DNA of 5,221 nucleotides from a bacterium UBA4883 (GCA_002399225.1 DHDF01000122.1:1-5221), one strand, 5' to 3'. Positions 1-5,129 are shown, counted from the first letter of the stretch. Notes: generated from the letters alone by a model not told the origin. Made by a program: numbers and translations.

Positions 1-65
1 AGCATTTTTCAAACAAGCCCTAATATCTTCCTTCAAAGAGGATCAAAATAATTTCTTCCCAGTCC

Positions 66-85
66 AAACGGGCGTAAACCCGTTT
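66..85. repeat. Perfect inverted repeat in the gene-free left edge
   Basis: AAACGGG (66-72) and CCCGTTT (79-85) form a perfect 7-bp stem with a 6-base loop. It lies about 75 bases past the stop of the minus-strand YafQ-like toxin. Read on the minus strand, the T run precedes the stem instead of following it, so it is not a standard intrinsic terminator for the toxin. Bases 1-158 otherwise hold no gene I can support; a minus-strand open frame here resembles no family I know. The structure is seen in the sequence; its function is unknown. Confidence 0.45.
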
Positions 86-158
86 AAAAAGCACTTCATA
101 TGATTCAATAGAACCCTTCTTGCTCTGATTGCAAATACAAATACTGATCGGCCCGCTA

Positions 159-425
159 TTAAAACAGATCAGAGTGGGTGCCTGTGCGCACGAAAATGAC
201 GGCATTCTCCGCCAAACGGTAAATCAGGAGCCAATCCGGTTGAATATGGCATTCAAAATGCCCGGCATAGTTGCCAGTCAGAGCATAATTTTGATATTTT
301 TCATCCAGCGGAGTGTCATTCTCCAAGCACTTCATCACCCGGTACAGCAGTTTCATATTCAGCCCGCGTTTTACAGCCAGTTTAAAATCTCGGCGGAAAT
401 GGTTTCCATAGTAAGTGTTGCGCAT
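159..425 (-). CDS. YafQ-family (RelE superfamily) mRNA interferase toxin, type II toxin-antitoxin
   Basis: This 88-residue protein matches the YafQ toxin fold from end to end; E. coli YafQ has about 92 residues. Hallmarks are FRRDFKLAVKRG near residues 10-21, ECHIQPDWLLIYR at 58-70 and the terminal RTGTHSDLF at 80-88. In YafQ-family enzymes the catalytic surface cleaves mRNA on the ribosome. Equivalents of the key residues H63, D67, H87 and F91 of E. coli YafQ are present as H60, D64, H84 and F88. The equivalent of the conserved H50 is Tyr (Y47, in the segment QNYALTG), which may weaken activity. I chose the ATG at 423-425 because it overlaps the TGA of the upstream antitoxin frame (TGATG), the usual coupling in such modules; the longer upstream reading in this frame only shadows the antitoxin. 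The antitoxin is truncated, so this is probably an orphan or inactive toxin. The family call is firm; present activity is not known. Confidence 0.78.
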   Translation of the reverse strand: MRNTYYGNHFRRDFKLAVKRGLNMKLLYRVMKCLENDTPLDEKYQNYALTGNYAGHFECHIQPDWLLIYRLAENAVIFVRTGTHSDLF

Positions 426-568
426 CACTCGCCCATATCCTGAAAAAAGTTGTCCACGCTCTGCGGCTTCGCAGAAATTTTTCCACTGGCGATCTCGTCG
501 GCTTCCCGAGAGAGAGTGCATAGTAGCGTTCCTTCGGCCTTTCCGGCTGTTATTGTCAGATAAACCAT
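425..568 (-). pseudogene. C-terminal remnant of a DinJ/RelB-type antitoxin
   Basis: On the minus strand the frame ending in the TGA at 427-425 reads READEIASGKISAKPQ followed by SVDNFFQDMGE. This is the typical C-terminal, toxin-binding tail of DinJ/RelB antitoxins. The frame stays open back to an ATG at 568 (47 residues), but the first 20 residues do not resemble the ribbon-helix-helix DNA-binding half these proteins normally have, and the family is usually about 85-95 residues long. The other frame over 520-545 gives NATMHSL, which fits the residues expected just before READEIASG. This suggests an indel in the CT repeat near 509-517. The missing N-terminal half would lie where the ATPase remnant now ends, so a deletion joined the two. 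It overlaps the toxin start by one base. The tail assignment is fairly sure; the break points are inferred. Confidence 0.68.
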
Positions 569-949
569 GACGGAACAATCAGTGTATCCCGGTCGAAGGC
601 ACTCAGCCCCTCCGCCAAGCAGATGATTGCGCCGGTTCCACGTTGCAAATGAGCTTTGTCAATCACGGAAAATGCCTCCGTCATTCGCTTTTCCGGATGG
701 GCTGTCTTCTTGATCTCCACCGGATGCAGTTTCCCGTCCGCTTCGATCAGCAAGTCGATCTCTTTGGCATCAATAGTACAGATAGAGTGTTTTTGCGTGA
801 TGGCAATAGCTTTTTATGATCTCGGAGACGACATAATTCTCGTAAAGTGCGCCGCTCACGGCCCCGTCCATTGCGACTTCCGGCGTGTTCCATTTCGTCA
901 GATAGCAAAGCGGTTGCCTGATCGATATCTGCATCATCTGGTCCACAAG
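556..949 (-). pseudogene. C-terminal remnant of a COG1373 / DUF4143-type ATPase, frameshifted
   Basis: Two adjacent minus-strand frames together give the end of an archaeal/bacterial AAA-type ATPase of the COG1373 group. The first frame (about 949 to the stop at 772-770) includes YLTKWNTPEVAMDGAVSGA and then YENYVVSEIIKSY. The second frame (771 to the TGA at 558-556) includes DAKEIDLLIEADGKLHPVEI, then RGTGAIICLAEGLS, and ends in VPSWFI. In family members the two parts are continuous through a Tyr-Tyr-Arg-Asp-Lys-Asp stretch; here about 8 bases of it seem lost, creating the TGA at 770-772. The N-terminal AAA domain with its Walker motifs is absent. The DUF4143 part is a restriction-endonuclease-like fold (note the EIDLLIE and VEIKK segments). 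The function of these ATPases is poorly defined. Clearly a broken gene; the exact left end near 949 is uncertain. Confidence 0.72.
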
Positions 950-990
950 CTAAATACCGTCGCCATTCAAAAAACCGCCACATAAAGAAT

Positions 991-1254
991 GATCTTGCCC
1001 CAACGTTACACCTGGGGATTTGGTGATCATGGATAATCTGCGCTGCCATAAGGTGCAATCGAAAAGGCTGGCGCACAGGCGCTTTATCTTTCAATCCAAT
1101 CGAAATGATGTGGTCAAAGCTGAAAGCCATTCTCAGAAAGATCAAAGCCCGTACTGTTGACGCTTTGCTCGATGCCCTTCCAAATGCTTTTGAGACTGTT
1201 TCGGCAAGCGACATCATCGGCTGGTTTTGTGAATCCAGCTATTCGCTCTCTTAA
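991..1254 (+). pseudogene. IS630-family transposase C-terminal remnant, frameshifted
   Basis: Three successive plus-strand frames carry the end of a DDE transposase of the IS630/Tc1 type. The frame from 991 gives DLAPTL, the frame from 1008 gives TPGDLVIMDNLRCHK, and the frame from about 1081 gives FNPIEMMWSKLKAILRK, then ARTVDALLDAL, and a C-terminal SDIIGWFCESSYSLS ending at TAA 1252-1254. The second catalytic Asp (in MDN, 1032-1034) and the final Glu (in NPIE, 1102-1104) are visible. The region with the first Asp and the helix-turn-helix is absent, and the LPxYSPD segment normally before FNPIE is shortened. At least one base-level shift near 1006-1008 and a deletion between about 1064 and 1081 break the frame. 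It abuts the ATPase remnant, so insertion followed by decay may explain that junction. I cannot define its terminal repeats. Confidence 0.72.
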
Positions 1255-1269
1255 TTGGAATTGCTTTAG

Positions 1270-1413
1270 GTGTCTATCTGCACAGCCACGATCCTCTGCC
1301 AGACCATCGCGGAAAGAATTCTTTTTTACGTTGGAAGAGAGATTGTAGAAAATATGAAACACAGTTCACCATGCTCTAAACCGCATTCCAGCCGCAGAAA
1401 AATCTATTACTGA
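1270..1413 (+). other. Unrecognised 47-codon open stretch after the IS630 remnant
   Basis: From a GTG at 1270, directly after an in-frame TAG, the plus strand stays open to the TGA at 1411-1413. It includes the protein-like segment QTIAERILFYVGREIVENMK followed by a Ser/Lys/Arg-rich tail. I do not recognise the family and see no good ribosome binding site, so this may be the tail of another decayed gene or chance. The rest of 1255-1486 holds no gene I can identify. Confidence 0.2.
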
Positions 1414-1486
1414 GGCCTGAGGCCGGAAAAGGGCAAATTCGGGTGGACCGGGCGGAAAAATATCAGGAATTATATTGTCAGAAGGC

Positions 1487-1515
1487 TTGACATTTCCAGA
1501 CGAGAGGTATAGGAT
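1487..1515 (+). promoter_or_regulatory. Sigma-70/sigma-A type promoter of the met operon leader
   Basis: A perfect -35 box TTGACA (1487-1492) is followed after 17 bases by TAGGAT (1510-1515), a 4/6 match to the -10 consensus; GATAAT at 1513-1518 is an alternative -10 with longer spacing. A start near 1522 would give a leader RNA of about 365 bases before metQ. No comparably good promoter is visible between the downstream terminator and metQ, so this is the likely promoter for the whole operon. Confidence 0.68.
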
Positions 1516-1578
1516 AATGCTAATATATAAAGCATATATATATTGTATGATATGTAACAAAAGACCGGAGGGATCGCC

Positions 1579-1689
1579 ATGAAAGCAAGGTTCAACATTT
1601 TTTTGTGGGAACCCATGATGTGCGCCGTGGACATCAGGTGTAGCCGTATGCTCAAAATGGGATACGGCCGCGGTCTTCTGCTATTGTGA
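1579..1689 (+). CDS. Met/Cys-rich 36-residue leader peptide of the met transport operon
   Basis: An ATG at 1579 sits 6 bases after a strong Shine-Dalgarno GGAGGG (1567-1572) and opens a frame that ends at TGA 1687-1689. The peptide begins MKARFNIFLWEPMMCAVDIR and has Met at positions 1, 13, 14, 24 and 27 and Cys at 15 and 21, so about one residue in six after the start is a sulfur amino acid. It shows a Met-Met-Cys run and ends in four Leu. There is no signal peptide or domain. The stop lies 15 bases before a strong intrinsic terminator and within the loop of a competing antiterminator pairing. From this layout I infer a regulatory leader whose translation rate controls read-through into metQ, with methionine codons as the sensor. 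The ORF and signals are seen; the sensing role is inferred. A free-standing small protein or a chance ORF is possible, but the ribosome binding site argues for translation. Confidence 0.68.
   Translation: MKARFNIFLWEPMMCAVDIRCSRMLKMGYGRGLLLL
1643..1668 (+). promoter_or_regulatory. Leader hairpin enclosing the last two Met codons
   Basis: GCCGTAT (1643-1649) and ATACGGC (1662-1668) are perfectly complementary, with a 12-base loop. The leader's Met24 codon overlaps the left arm and the Met27 codon lies in the loop. The position just upstream of the antiterminator segment fits a pause or '1:2-like' hairpin in an attenuator. A ribosome reading this part of the leader would melt it. The pairing is seen; its role is inferred. 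Confidence 0.45.
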
Positions 1690-1714
1690 ATGCCTTTGAT
1701 TAGCAAGAACACCG
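1671..1714 (+). promoter_or_regulatory. Candidate antiterminator competing with the leader terminator
   Basis: Bases 1671-1683 (CGGTCTTCTGCTA) can pair with 1701-1714 (TAGCAAGAACACCG). This gives 12 base pairs with one C-C mismatch (1675 against 1710) and one bulged A (1705). The right strand overlaps positions 1705-1714 of the terminator's left arm, so the two structures exclude each other. The left strand is the last codons of the leader peptide, and the leader stop codon is in the loop. A ribosome that reaches the stop would cover 1671-1683 and favour the terminator. A ribosome stalled at Met codons up to 1659 would leave this segment free and favour read-through. Confidence 0.55.
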
Positions 1715-1750
1715 ACAGGCTGAGAGTCTGTCGGTGTTCTTTATTTTTTT
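1705..1750 (+). terminator. Strong intrinsic terminator between leader peptide and metQ
   Basis: AAGAACACCGACAG (1705-1718) and CTGTCGGTGTTCTT (1728-1741) form a perfect 14-bp stem with a 9-base loop. It is followed by TATTTTTTT (1742-1750). This is a textbook Rho-independent terminator on the plus strand, 15 bases after the leader stop and 136 bases before metQ. Because no good promoter follows it before metQ, it must be bypassed for metQ expression from the upstream promoter, which supports attenuation. Confidence 0.9.
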
Positions 1751-1777
1751 CACGGACCGGGAAAACTTTCCCTCTAT

Positions 1778-1814
1778 GCGTCGGGTACCCCGACTCCGCC
1801 GACGCGCCCTTTTT
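1778..1814 (+). terminator. Weaker terminator-like hairpin with an alternative fold
   Basis: GCGTCGG (1778-1784) pairs with CCGACGC (1799-1805), and a T5 run lies at 1810-1814, 4 bases after the stem. The left arm can instead form a tighter hairpin GTCGGG/CCCGAC (1780-1785 with 1789-1794, loop TAC). This could be a second attenuation step or simply structured leader RNA. The long loop and the spacer before the T run make termination doubtful. Confidence 0.3.
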
Positions 1815-1829
1815 GACCACGCCGCCCTA

Positions 1830-1844
1830 TGCCGAATTTCGGCA
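1830..1844. promoter_or_regulatory. Perfect palindrome upstream of metQ
   Basis: TGCCGAA (1830-1836) and TTCGGCA (1838-1844) are perfect inverted arms around one T, 42 bases before the metQ start. It may be an RNA hairpin in the 5' untranslated region or a repressor site. I cannot match it to a known operator. Confidence 0.35.
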
Positions 1845-1886
1845 ATAAGCAATAAAATAAAACAGAATGAATGGAGAGAAGTCATT

Positions 1887-2792
1887 ATGAAATTGAGAAA
1901 CCTTGTCATTGCGTCCTTGGCCGGGCTGACCGCACTTGGATTTTCCGGATGCGCCGGTTCAGGCACCGCCTCCTCCGCGCCCGCGTCTTCCCAAGAGGCA
2001 ACCGCCTCTTCCGCAGCTTCCGCGGAAGCCGTCTCCGGCTCGATTCCAACACCCTCGGGGAGCGACACGACCATCACCATCGGCGTCACCCCGATCCCGC
2101 ACGGCGAGATTGTAGACAACGTGGTGAAACCGGCGCTGGAAAAAGTGGGATGGAAAGTCAAGGTGGTCGAATTCAACGACTACGTTCAGCCGAATACGGC
2201 GCTGGAAAGCGGCGACCTCGACGCGAACTATTTCCAGACGACGCGCTATCTTGAGGAGGAAAACCAGAAAAGGAGACTGCACCTTGTTTCCATAGCGCCG
2301 ATTCACCTGGAGCCGATGGGCCTGTACTCCAAAACCATAAAGTCCGTGTCAGCGCTGAAAGATGGCTCTTCCATCGCCATTCCGAACGACGGGTCGAATG
2401 AATCGAGAGCGATCCAGCTTCTTGCCGACAACGGGCTGATCAAGGTGGACAAAGCGGACCTTCTGACAACGAAGAACATTACGTCGAATCCGCACAACTT
2501 CAAGTTTGTGGAGGTGGAAGCCGCCAACCTGGTCAGAACGCTGGACGATGTGAATGCGGCGGTGATCAACGGCAACTATGCGCTGCAGGCGAAATTCAAC
2601 CCCGCGACCGACGCCCTGATCAAGGAAAGCTCCGATTCCAAAACCAGCGTGCAGTATTTCAATGACCTTGTGGTAAAGCAGGGCAATGAAAACACAGCGA
2701 AGACCCAGGCGCTGAAGGTCGCGCTTACTTCCCAGGCGGTAAAGGATTACATCGAAAAAAGTTACAAAGGTTCTGTTATCCCGGCATTTTAG
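1887..2792 (+). CDS. metQ: MetQ, NlpA-family methionine-binding lipoprotein of the MetNIQ ABC importer
   Basis: This 301-residue lipoprotein captures methionine outside the membrane and passes it to MetNI. The start at 1887 has GGAGAG at 1873-1878 (8-base spacing) and gives a proper lipoprotein signal peptide: a basic MKLR start, a hydrophobic core and the lipobox FSGC with the lipidated Cys at 22. A longer in-frame reading from 1734 would begin inside the terminator and is rejected. Residues 23-60 form a Ser/Ala/Thr-rich linker. The NlpA domain from about 62 to 301 carries family landmarks: VTPIPHGEI at 67-75, FNDYVQPN at 96-103, LDANYFQ at 111-117, PIHLEPMGLYS at 138-148, AIPNDGSNE at 164-172, and AAVINGNYAL at 224-233, which contains ligand-contacting residues in MetQ structures. 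Members of this family can also bind D-methionine or methionine sulfoxide, which would suit the msrA neighbour. It is the first structural gene after the attenuator. Related NlpA proteins for other ligands exist, but the neighbours favour methionine. Confidence 0.93.
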   Translation: MKLRNLVIASLAGLTALGFSGCAGSGTASSAPASSQEATASSAASAEAVSGSIPTPSGSDTTITIGVTPIPHGEIVDNVVKPALEKVGWKVKVVEFNDYVQPNTALESGDLDANYFQTTRYLEEENQKRRLHLVSIAPIHLEPMGLYSKTIKSVSALKDGSSIAIPNDGSNESRAIQLLADNGLIKVDKADLLTTKNITSNPHNFKFVEVEAANLVRTLDDVNAAVINGNYALQAKFNPATDALIKESSDSKTSVQYFNDLVVKQGNENTAKTQALKVALTSQAVKDYIEKSYKGSVIPAF

Positions 2793-2808
2793 CGGGCGAA
2801 GCGACTCG

Positions 2809-2854
2809 GCCTGCGGAGGAACTCGGACTTTCTGTCCCGCGTTCCTCCGCAGGC
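2809..2854 (+). repeat. 14-bp stem-loop in the metQ-msrA gap
   Basis: GCCTGCGGAGGAAC (2809-2822) and GTTCCTCCGCAGGC (2841-2854) form a perfect 14-bp GC-rich stem with an 18-base loop, starting 16 bases after the metQ stop. No T run follows, so it is not a clear intrinsic terminator. By analogy with hairpins after binding-protein genes in other ABC operons, it may protect the metQ mRNA end or reduce downstream transcription and so give excess MetQ over MetNI. The structure is seen; the function is inferred. Confidence 0.6.
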
Positions 2855-2870
2855 GACTTCAGCGAAGGCG

Positions 2871-2933
2871 GCGGAAGAAGCCGGCCGGCCCGGACAGACC
2901 GGCGTGCGCCGGAGCCGGAAGATTGCCGGAAGA
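2871..2933 (+). repeat. Imperfect GCCGGAAGA repeats and a small GC hairpin upstream of msrA
   Basis: GCGGAAGAAG (2871-2880) is followed by two exact copies of GCCGGAAGA (2914-2922 and 2925-2933). Between them CCGGC/GCCGG (2899-2903 with 2908-2912) forms a short hairpin with loop GTGC. The stretch 2934-3020 is more AT-rich and holds at most a weak -10-like TAAAAT (2982-2987) without a convincing -35. No ORF is evident. Confidence 0.3.
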
Positions 2934-3020
2934 AGATGCGGTATATTCTGGGAGCGGCTGTAAAAGCTGATGAAAGCGCGATAAAATAATTTTAAATTTG
3001 AACGTGCGAAGGTGAACTGC

Positions 3021-3527
3021 ATGAAGACTATTTATCTGGCCGGCGGCTGCTTCTGGGGCGTGCAGAAATATTTCGATCAGTTCGGCGGCGTGGTCAATAC
3101 GGTTACGGGATACGCGAACGGCAACACGGCGAACCCGGCTTACGAGGACGTGAAAGCACAGAAGACCGGTCACGCCGAAACGGTAAAGGTCGAGTTCGAC
3201 GAAAAGATTCTTCCCGTAACAAAATTGCTGCGGCTCTATTTTCAGGTGATTGATCCGCTTTCCGTGAACAGGCAGGGCGGCGACGAGGGAATCCAGTACC
3301 GGACGGGGATTTACTATGACGATCCGTCGCTTCTCCCGGAAATTAAGGCCCGCATAGCGGCGGTGGAGCAACAGGTGGGAAAACCGCTTGCCGTCGAAGT
3401 GAAGCCGTTGGAGAACTTTTACCCCGCGGAAGATCGTCACCAGAAGTACCTGGAAAAAAATCCTCAGGGTTACTGCCATATCGACCGCTGTTTCTTTGGC
3501 CGGGCCCAAAAGAGGAATTTAGAATGA
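3021..3527 (+). CDS. msrA: Peptide-methionine (S)-S-oxide reductase MsrA
   Basis: MsrA reduces the S form of methionine sulfoxide, in proteins or free, back to methionine in the cytoplasm, using thioredoxin. The 168-residue protein is a complete single-domain MsrA. The catalytic motif GGCFWG is at residues 8-13 (Cys10). Other landmarks are TGHAETVKVEFDE at 49-61, DPLSVNRQGGDEGIQYRTG at 78-96, FYPAEDRHQKYLEKNPQGY at 133-151, and CHI from Cys152. Cys152 and Cys157 are candidate resolving cysteines. I chose the ATG at 3021 because AAGGTG (3009-3014) lies at the right distance and family proteins begin just before the catalytic motif; a GTG at 3012 in frame is less likely. No MsrB domain is fused. 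It sits between metQ and metN, and its TGA overlaps the metN ATG, so it is translationally coupled to the importer. This context suggests that imported methionine sulfoxide is reduced on entry. Confidence 0.94.
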   Translation: MKTIYLAGGCFWGVQKYFDQFGGVVNTVTGYANGNTANPAYEDVKAQKTGHAETVKVEFDEKILPVTKLLRLYFQVIDPLSVNRQGGDEGIQYRTGIYYDDPSLLPEIKARIAAVEQQVGKPLAVEVKPLENFYPAEDRHQKYLEKNPQGYCHIDRCFFGRAQKRNLE

Positions 3528-4492
3528 TTCAGATTCAGAACTTATGTAAAAGTTTCGGGGATACGGAAGTCCTAAAAAGCGTCTCCCTGCATATTGACGA
3601 CGGGGAGATTTATGGAATCATCGGCCAAAGCGGCGCGGGAAAATCCACGCTTCTGCGCTGCATTAACGGCCTGGAGCCTTATGACAGCGGGAGCATCGCC
3701 GTTATGGGCAAGGAAATTTCCGAGTTCAGCGGCAAAAGCCTGCGCGTTTTCCAGAAAGAAATCGGCATGATCTTCCAGAATTTTAACCTTCTGAAGCGCG
3801 ACGACGTATACGACAACATCGCGCTGCCTCTTCAGTTCTGGGGGGAGAAAAAGAACAGTAAAAGAAGCAAGGCCAGAATTATGAACCTGCTTGAGCTGGT
3901 CGGGCTGACGGAAAAAATACACAGCAGGCCGTCCGAATTGAGCGGCGGACAGAAACAGAGGGTCGCGATTGCAAGGGCTTTGGTGATGGACCCCAAAATT
4001 CTGCTTTGCGACGAAGCGACCTCCGCTCTGGATCCGCAGACCACGAAGGAAATTCTTGCCCTTCTTTCCAAAATCAACAGGGAAATGGGCATTATCGTGA
4101 TCATCGTCACGCACCAGATGGAAGTTGTAAAACAGGTGTGCAACCGGGTTGCGTTTATCAAAGACGGCGGCATTGTGGCGGAGGGCAAGCCGGAGGACCT
4201 GTTTATCGTCCCCAACCAGGACATCAAGCAGTTTTTGGGCGGGATCCCCGACGTGCTCCCGAAGACCAACGTGAACATACAGTTATATTTTACAAGCCGG
4301 TATGCGGGCGACCCCGTTATCACCAGGCTAGCGCGCGATCTCGATATCGATTTTTCCATCGTCTGGGGAAAGCTGGAGGATTTCCGCAGCGACGTGATGG
4401 GAAGCCTCGTGATCAATATTCAGGAAAAAGACAGGCAAAAAGTGTTGAAATACCTAAGCGAGCATAAGGTCTTGTGGGAGGTGCTGAAATAA
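3524..4492 (+). CDS. metN: MetN, methionine importer ATP-binding protein with NIL domain
   Basis: MetN powers methionine import by ATP hydrolysis at the inner face of the membrane, as a dimer with MetI. The 322-residue protein shows all ABC motifs: Walker A GQSGAGKS at 34-41, Q-loop Gln85 in MIFQNFNLL, signature LSGGQ at 139-143, Walker B ILLCDE at 159-164 followed by the D-loop SALD, and the switch His197 in VTHQ. Residues from about 250 to 322 match the C-terminal NIL (ACT-like) domain that in E. coli MetN binds methionine and inhibits transport when the internal pool is high. The gene therefore carries its own post-translational feedback in addition to the transcriptional attenuator upstream. 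The ATG overlaps the msrA stop (ATGA, 3524-3527), and AGAGGA (3511-3516) within msrA is the ribosome binding site. Length and motifs are intact. Confidence 0.95.
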   Translation: MIQIQNLCKSFGDTEVLKSVSLHIDDGEIYGIIGQSGAGKSTLLRCINGLEPYDSGSIAVMGKEISEFSGKSLRVFQKEIGMIFQNFNLLKRDDVYDNIALPLQFWGEKKNSKRSKARIMNLLELVGLTEKIHSRPSELSGGQKQRVAIARALVMDPKILLCDEATSALDPQTTKEILALLSKINREMGIIVIIVTHQMEVVKQVCNRVAFIKDGGIVAEGKPEDLFIVPNQDIKQFLGGIPDVLPKTNVNIQLYFTSRYAGDPVITRLARDLDIDFSIVWGKLEDFRSDVMGSLVINIQEKDRQKVLKYLSEHKVLWEVLK

Positions 4493-4493
4493 T

Positions 4494-5129
4494 ATGGCGG
4501 ATACGATTCTTGAGGCTTTATGGGAAACGGTCCTGATGGTGGTGGCATCCACGCTGCTTTCGGTCGTTCTGGGATTCATCCCCGCCATTGTCCTGACCGT
4601 GACCGCGAAGGACGGCCTCCACCCCAACAAAGCAATCTATGGCATCCTTGACTTTCTGGTGAACGTTTTCCGGAGCTTTCCGTTCATTATTCTGATGATT
4701 ATAATCATTCCGTTTACCAGATTGGTTGCGGGAAAAGCAATCGGGACCACGGCGGCGATTGTGCCGCTTACCATTTCCGCGATCCCGTTCGTAGCGCGCA
4801 TTATGGAATCGGCCCTGCGCGCGGTTGACCCCGGCGTCATAGAGGCCGCAAAGTCGTTCGGAGCGTCGGACGCTCAGATTATTTTCCGCGTGTCCATGAA
4901 AGAAGCGGTCCCGTCCATCCTTGCGGGCATTACCCTTACGATCATCAATCTGGTCGGCTATTCGGCGATGGGCGGGGCGATCGGCGCGGGCGGCCTCGGC
5001 GACGTGGCCATCCGATACGGGTATCAGGAATATAGGGTGGAATATCTGGTCGTAACCAGCCTTGTTCTGATTGTGTTCGTGCAGGCGGTCCAGTTCCTCG
5101 GCAATCTTCTGTATGAAAAACTGTCATGA
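4494..5129 (+). CDS. metI: MetI, methionine importer permease
   Basis: MetI is the membrane subunit that forms the methionine channel as a dimer and couples to MetN. The 211-residue protein has about five hydrophobic segments (near residues 12-36, 50-77, 83-103, 142-165 and 184-206), the number known for MetI. The cytoplasmic EAA loop that contacts the ATPase is clear: VIEAAKSFGASDAQIIFRVS at 115-134, continuing into MKEAVPSI. The segment GYSAMGGAIGAGGLGDVAIR at 155-174 is typical of the family. The start lies 1 base after the metN TAA, with the ribosome binding site GGGAGGTG (4476-4483) inside metN. It is the last clear gene of the operon. No T-tailed terminator follows within the window. 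Confidence 0.95.
   Translation: MADTILEALWETVLMVVASTLLSVVLGFIPAIVLTVTAKDGLHPNKAIYGILDFLVNVFRSFPFIILMIIIIPFTRLVAGKAIGTTAAIVPLTISAIPFVARIMESALRAVDPGVIEAAKSFGASDAQIIFRVSMKEAVPSILAGITLTIINLVGYSAMGGAIGAGGLGDVAIRYGYQEYRVEYLVVTSLVLIVFVQAVQFLGNLLYEKLS

Noticed and set aside
20..205. Minus-strand 61-codon frame at the left edge
   Set aside because: It overlaps the toxin end, has no recognisable domain or ribosome binding site, and contains a hairpin; I see no support for it being a gene.
426..578. N-terminal extension of the toxin to 578
   Set aside because: This part of the frame overlaps the antitoxin remnant in another frame and is not YafQ-like. The TGATG overlap at 423-427 identifies the real start.
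1441..1455. T-box-like sequence GGGTGGACCGGGCGG
   Set aside because: It resembles the T-box core (GGGTGGnACCGCG) but lacks the spacer base and has an extra G. It lies upstream of the promoter and is not followed by a T-tailed terminator, and no Stem I is recognisable.
1516..1886. SAM-I riboswitch or Met T-box in the metQ leader
   Set aside because: I looked for the conserved S-box core and T-box motifs in the leader and found neither. The structure here is instead a short ORF plus terminator/antiterminator.
1734..1886. N-terminal extension of metQ from the ATG at 1734
   Set aside because: It would start inside the terminator stem, has no ribosome binding site, and places the lipobox far from the N-terminus. 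The ATG at 1887 has a good site and yields a normal lipoprotein signal.
1959..2306. Long frames antisense to or out of frame with metQ, msrA and metN
   Set aside because: They lie entirely within well-supported genes with clear family motifs and are explained as shadows of GC-rich coding sequence.
3012..3020. GTG start for msrA at 3012
   Set aside because: No Shine-Dalgarno lies upstream at a suitable distance, whereas AAGGTG is well placed for the ATG at 3021, which also matches family length.
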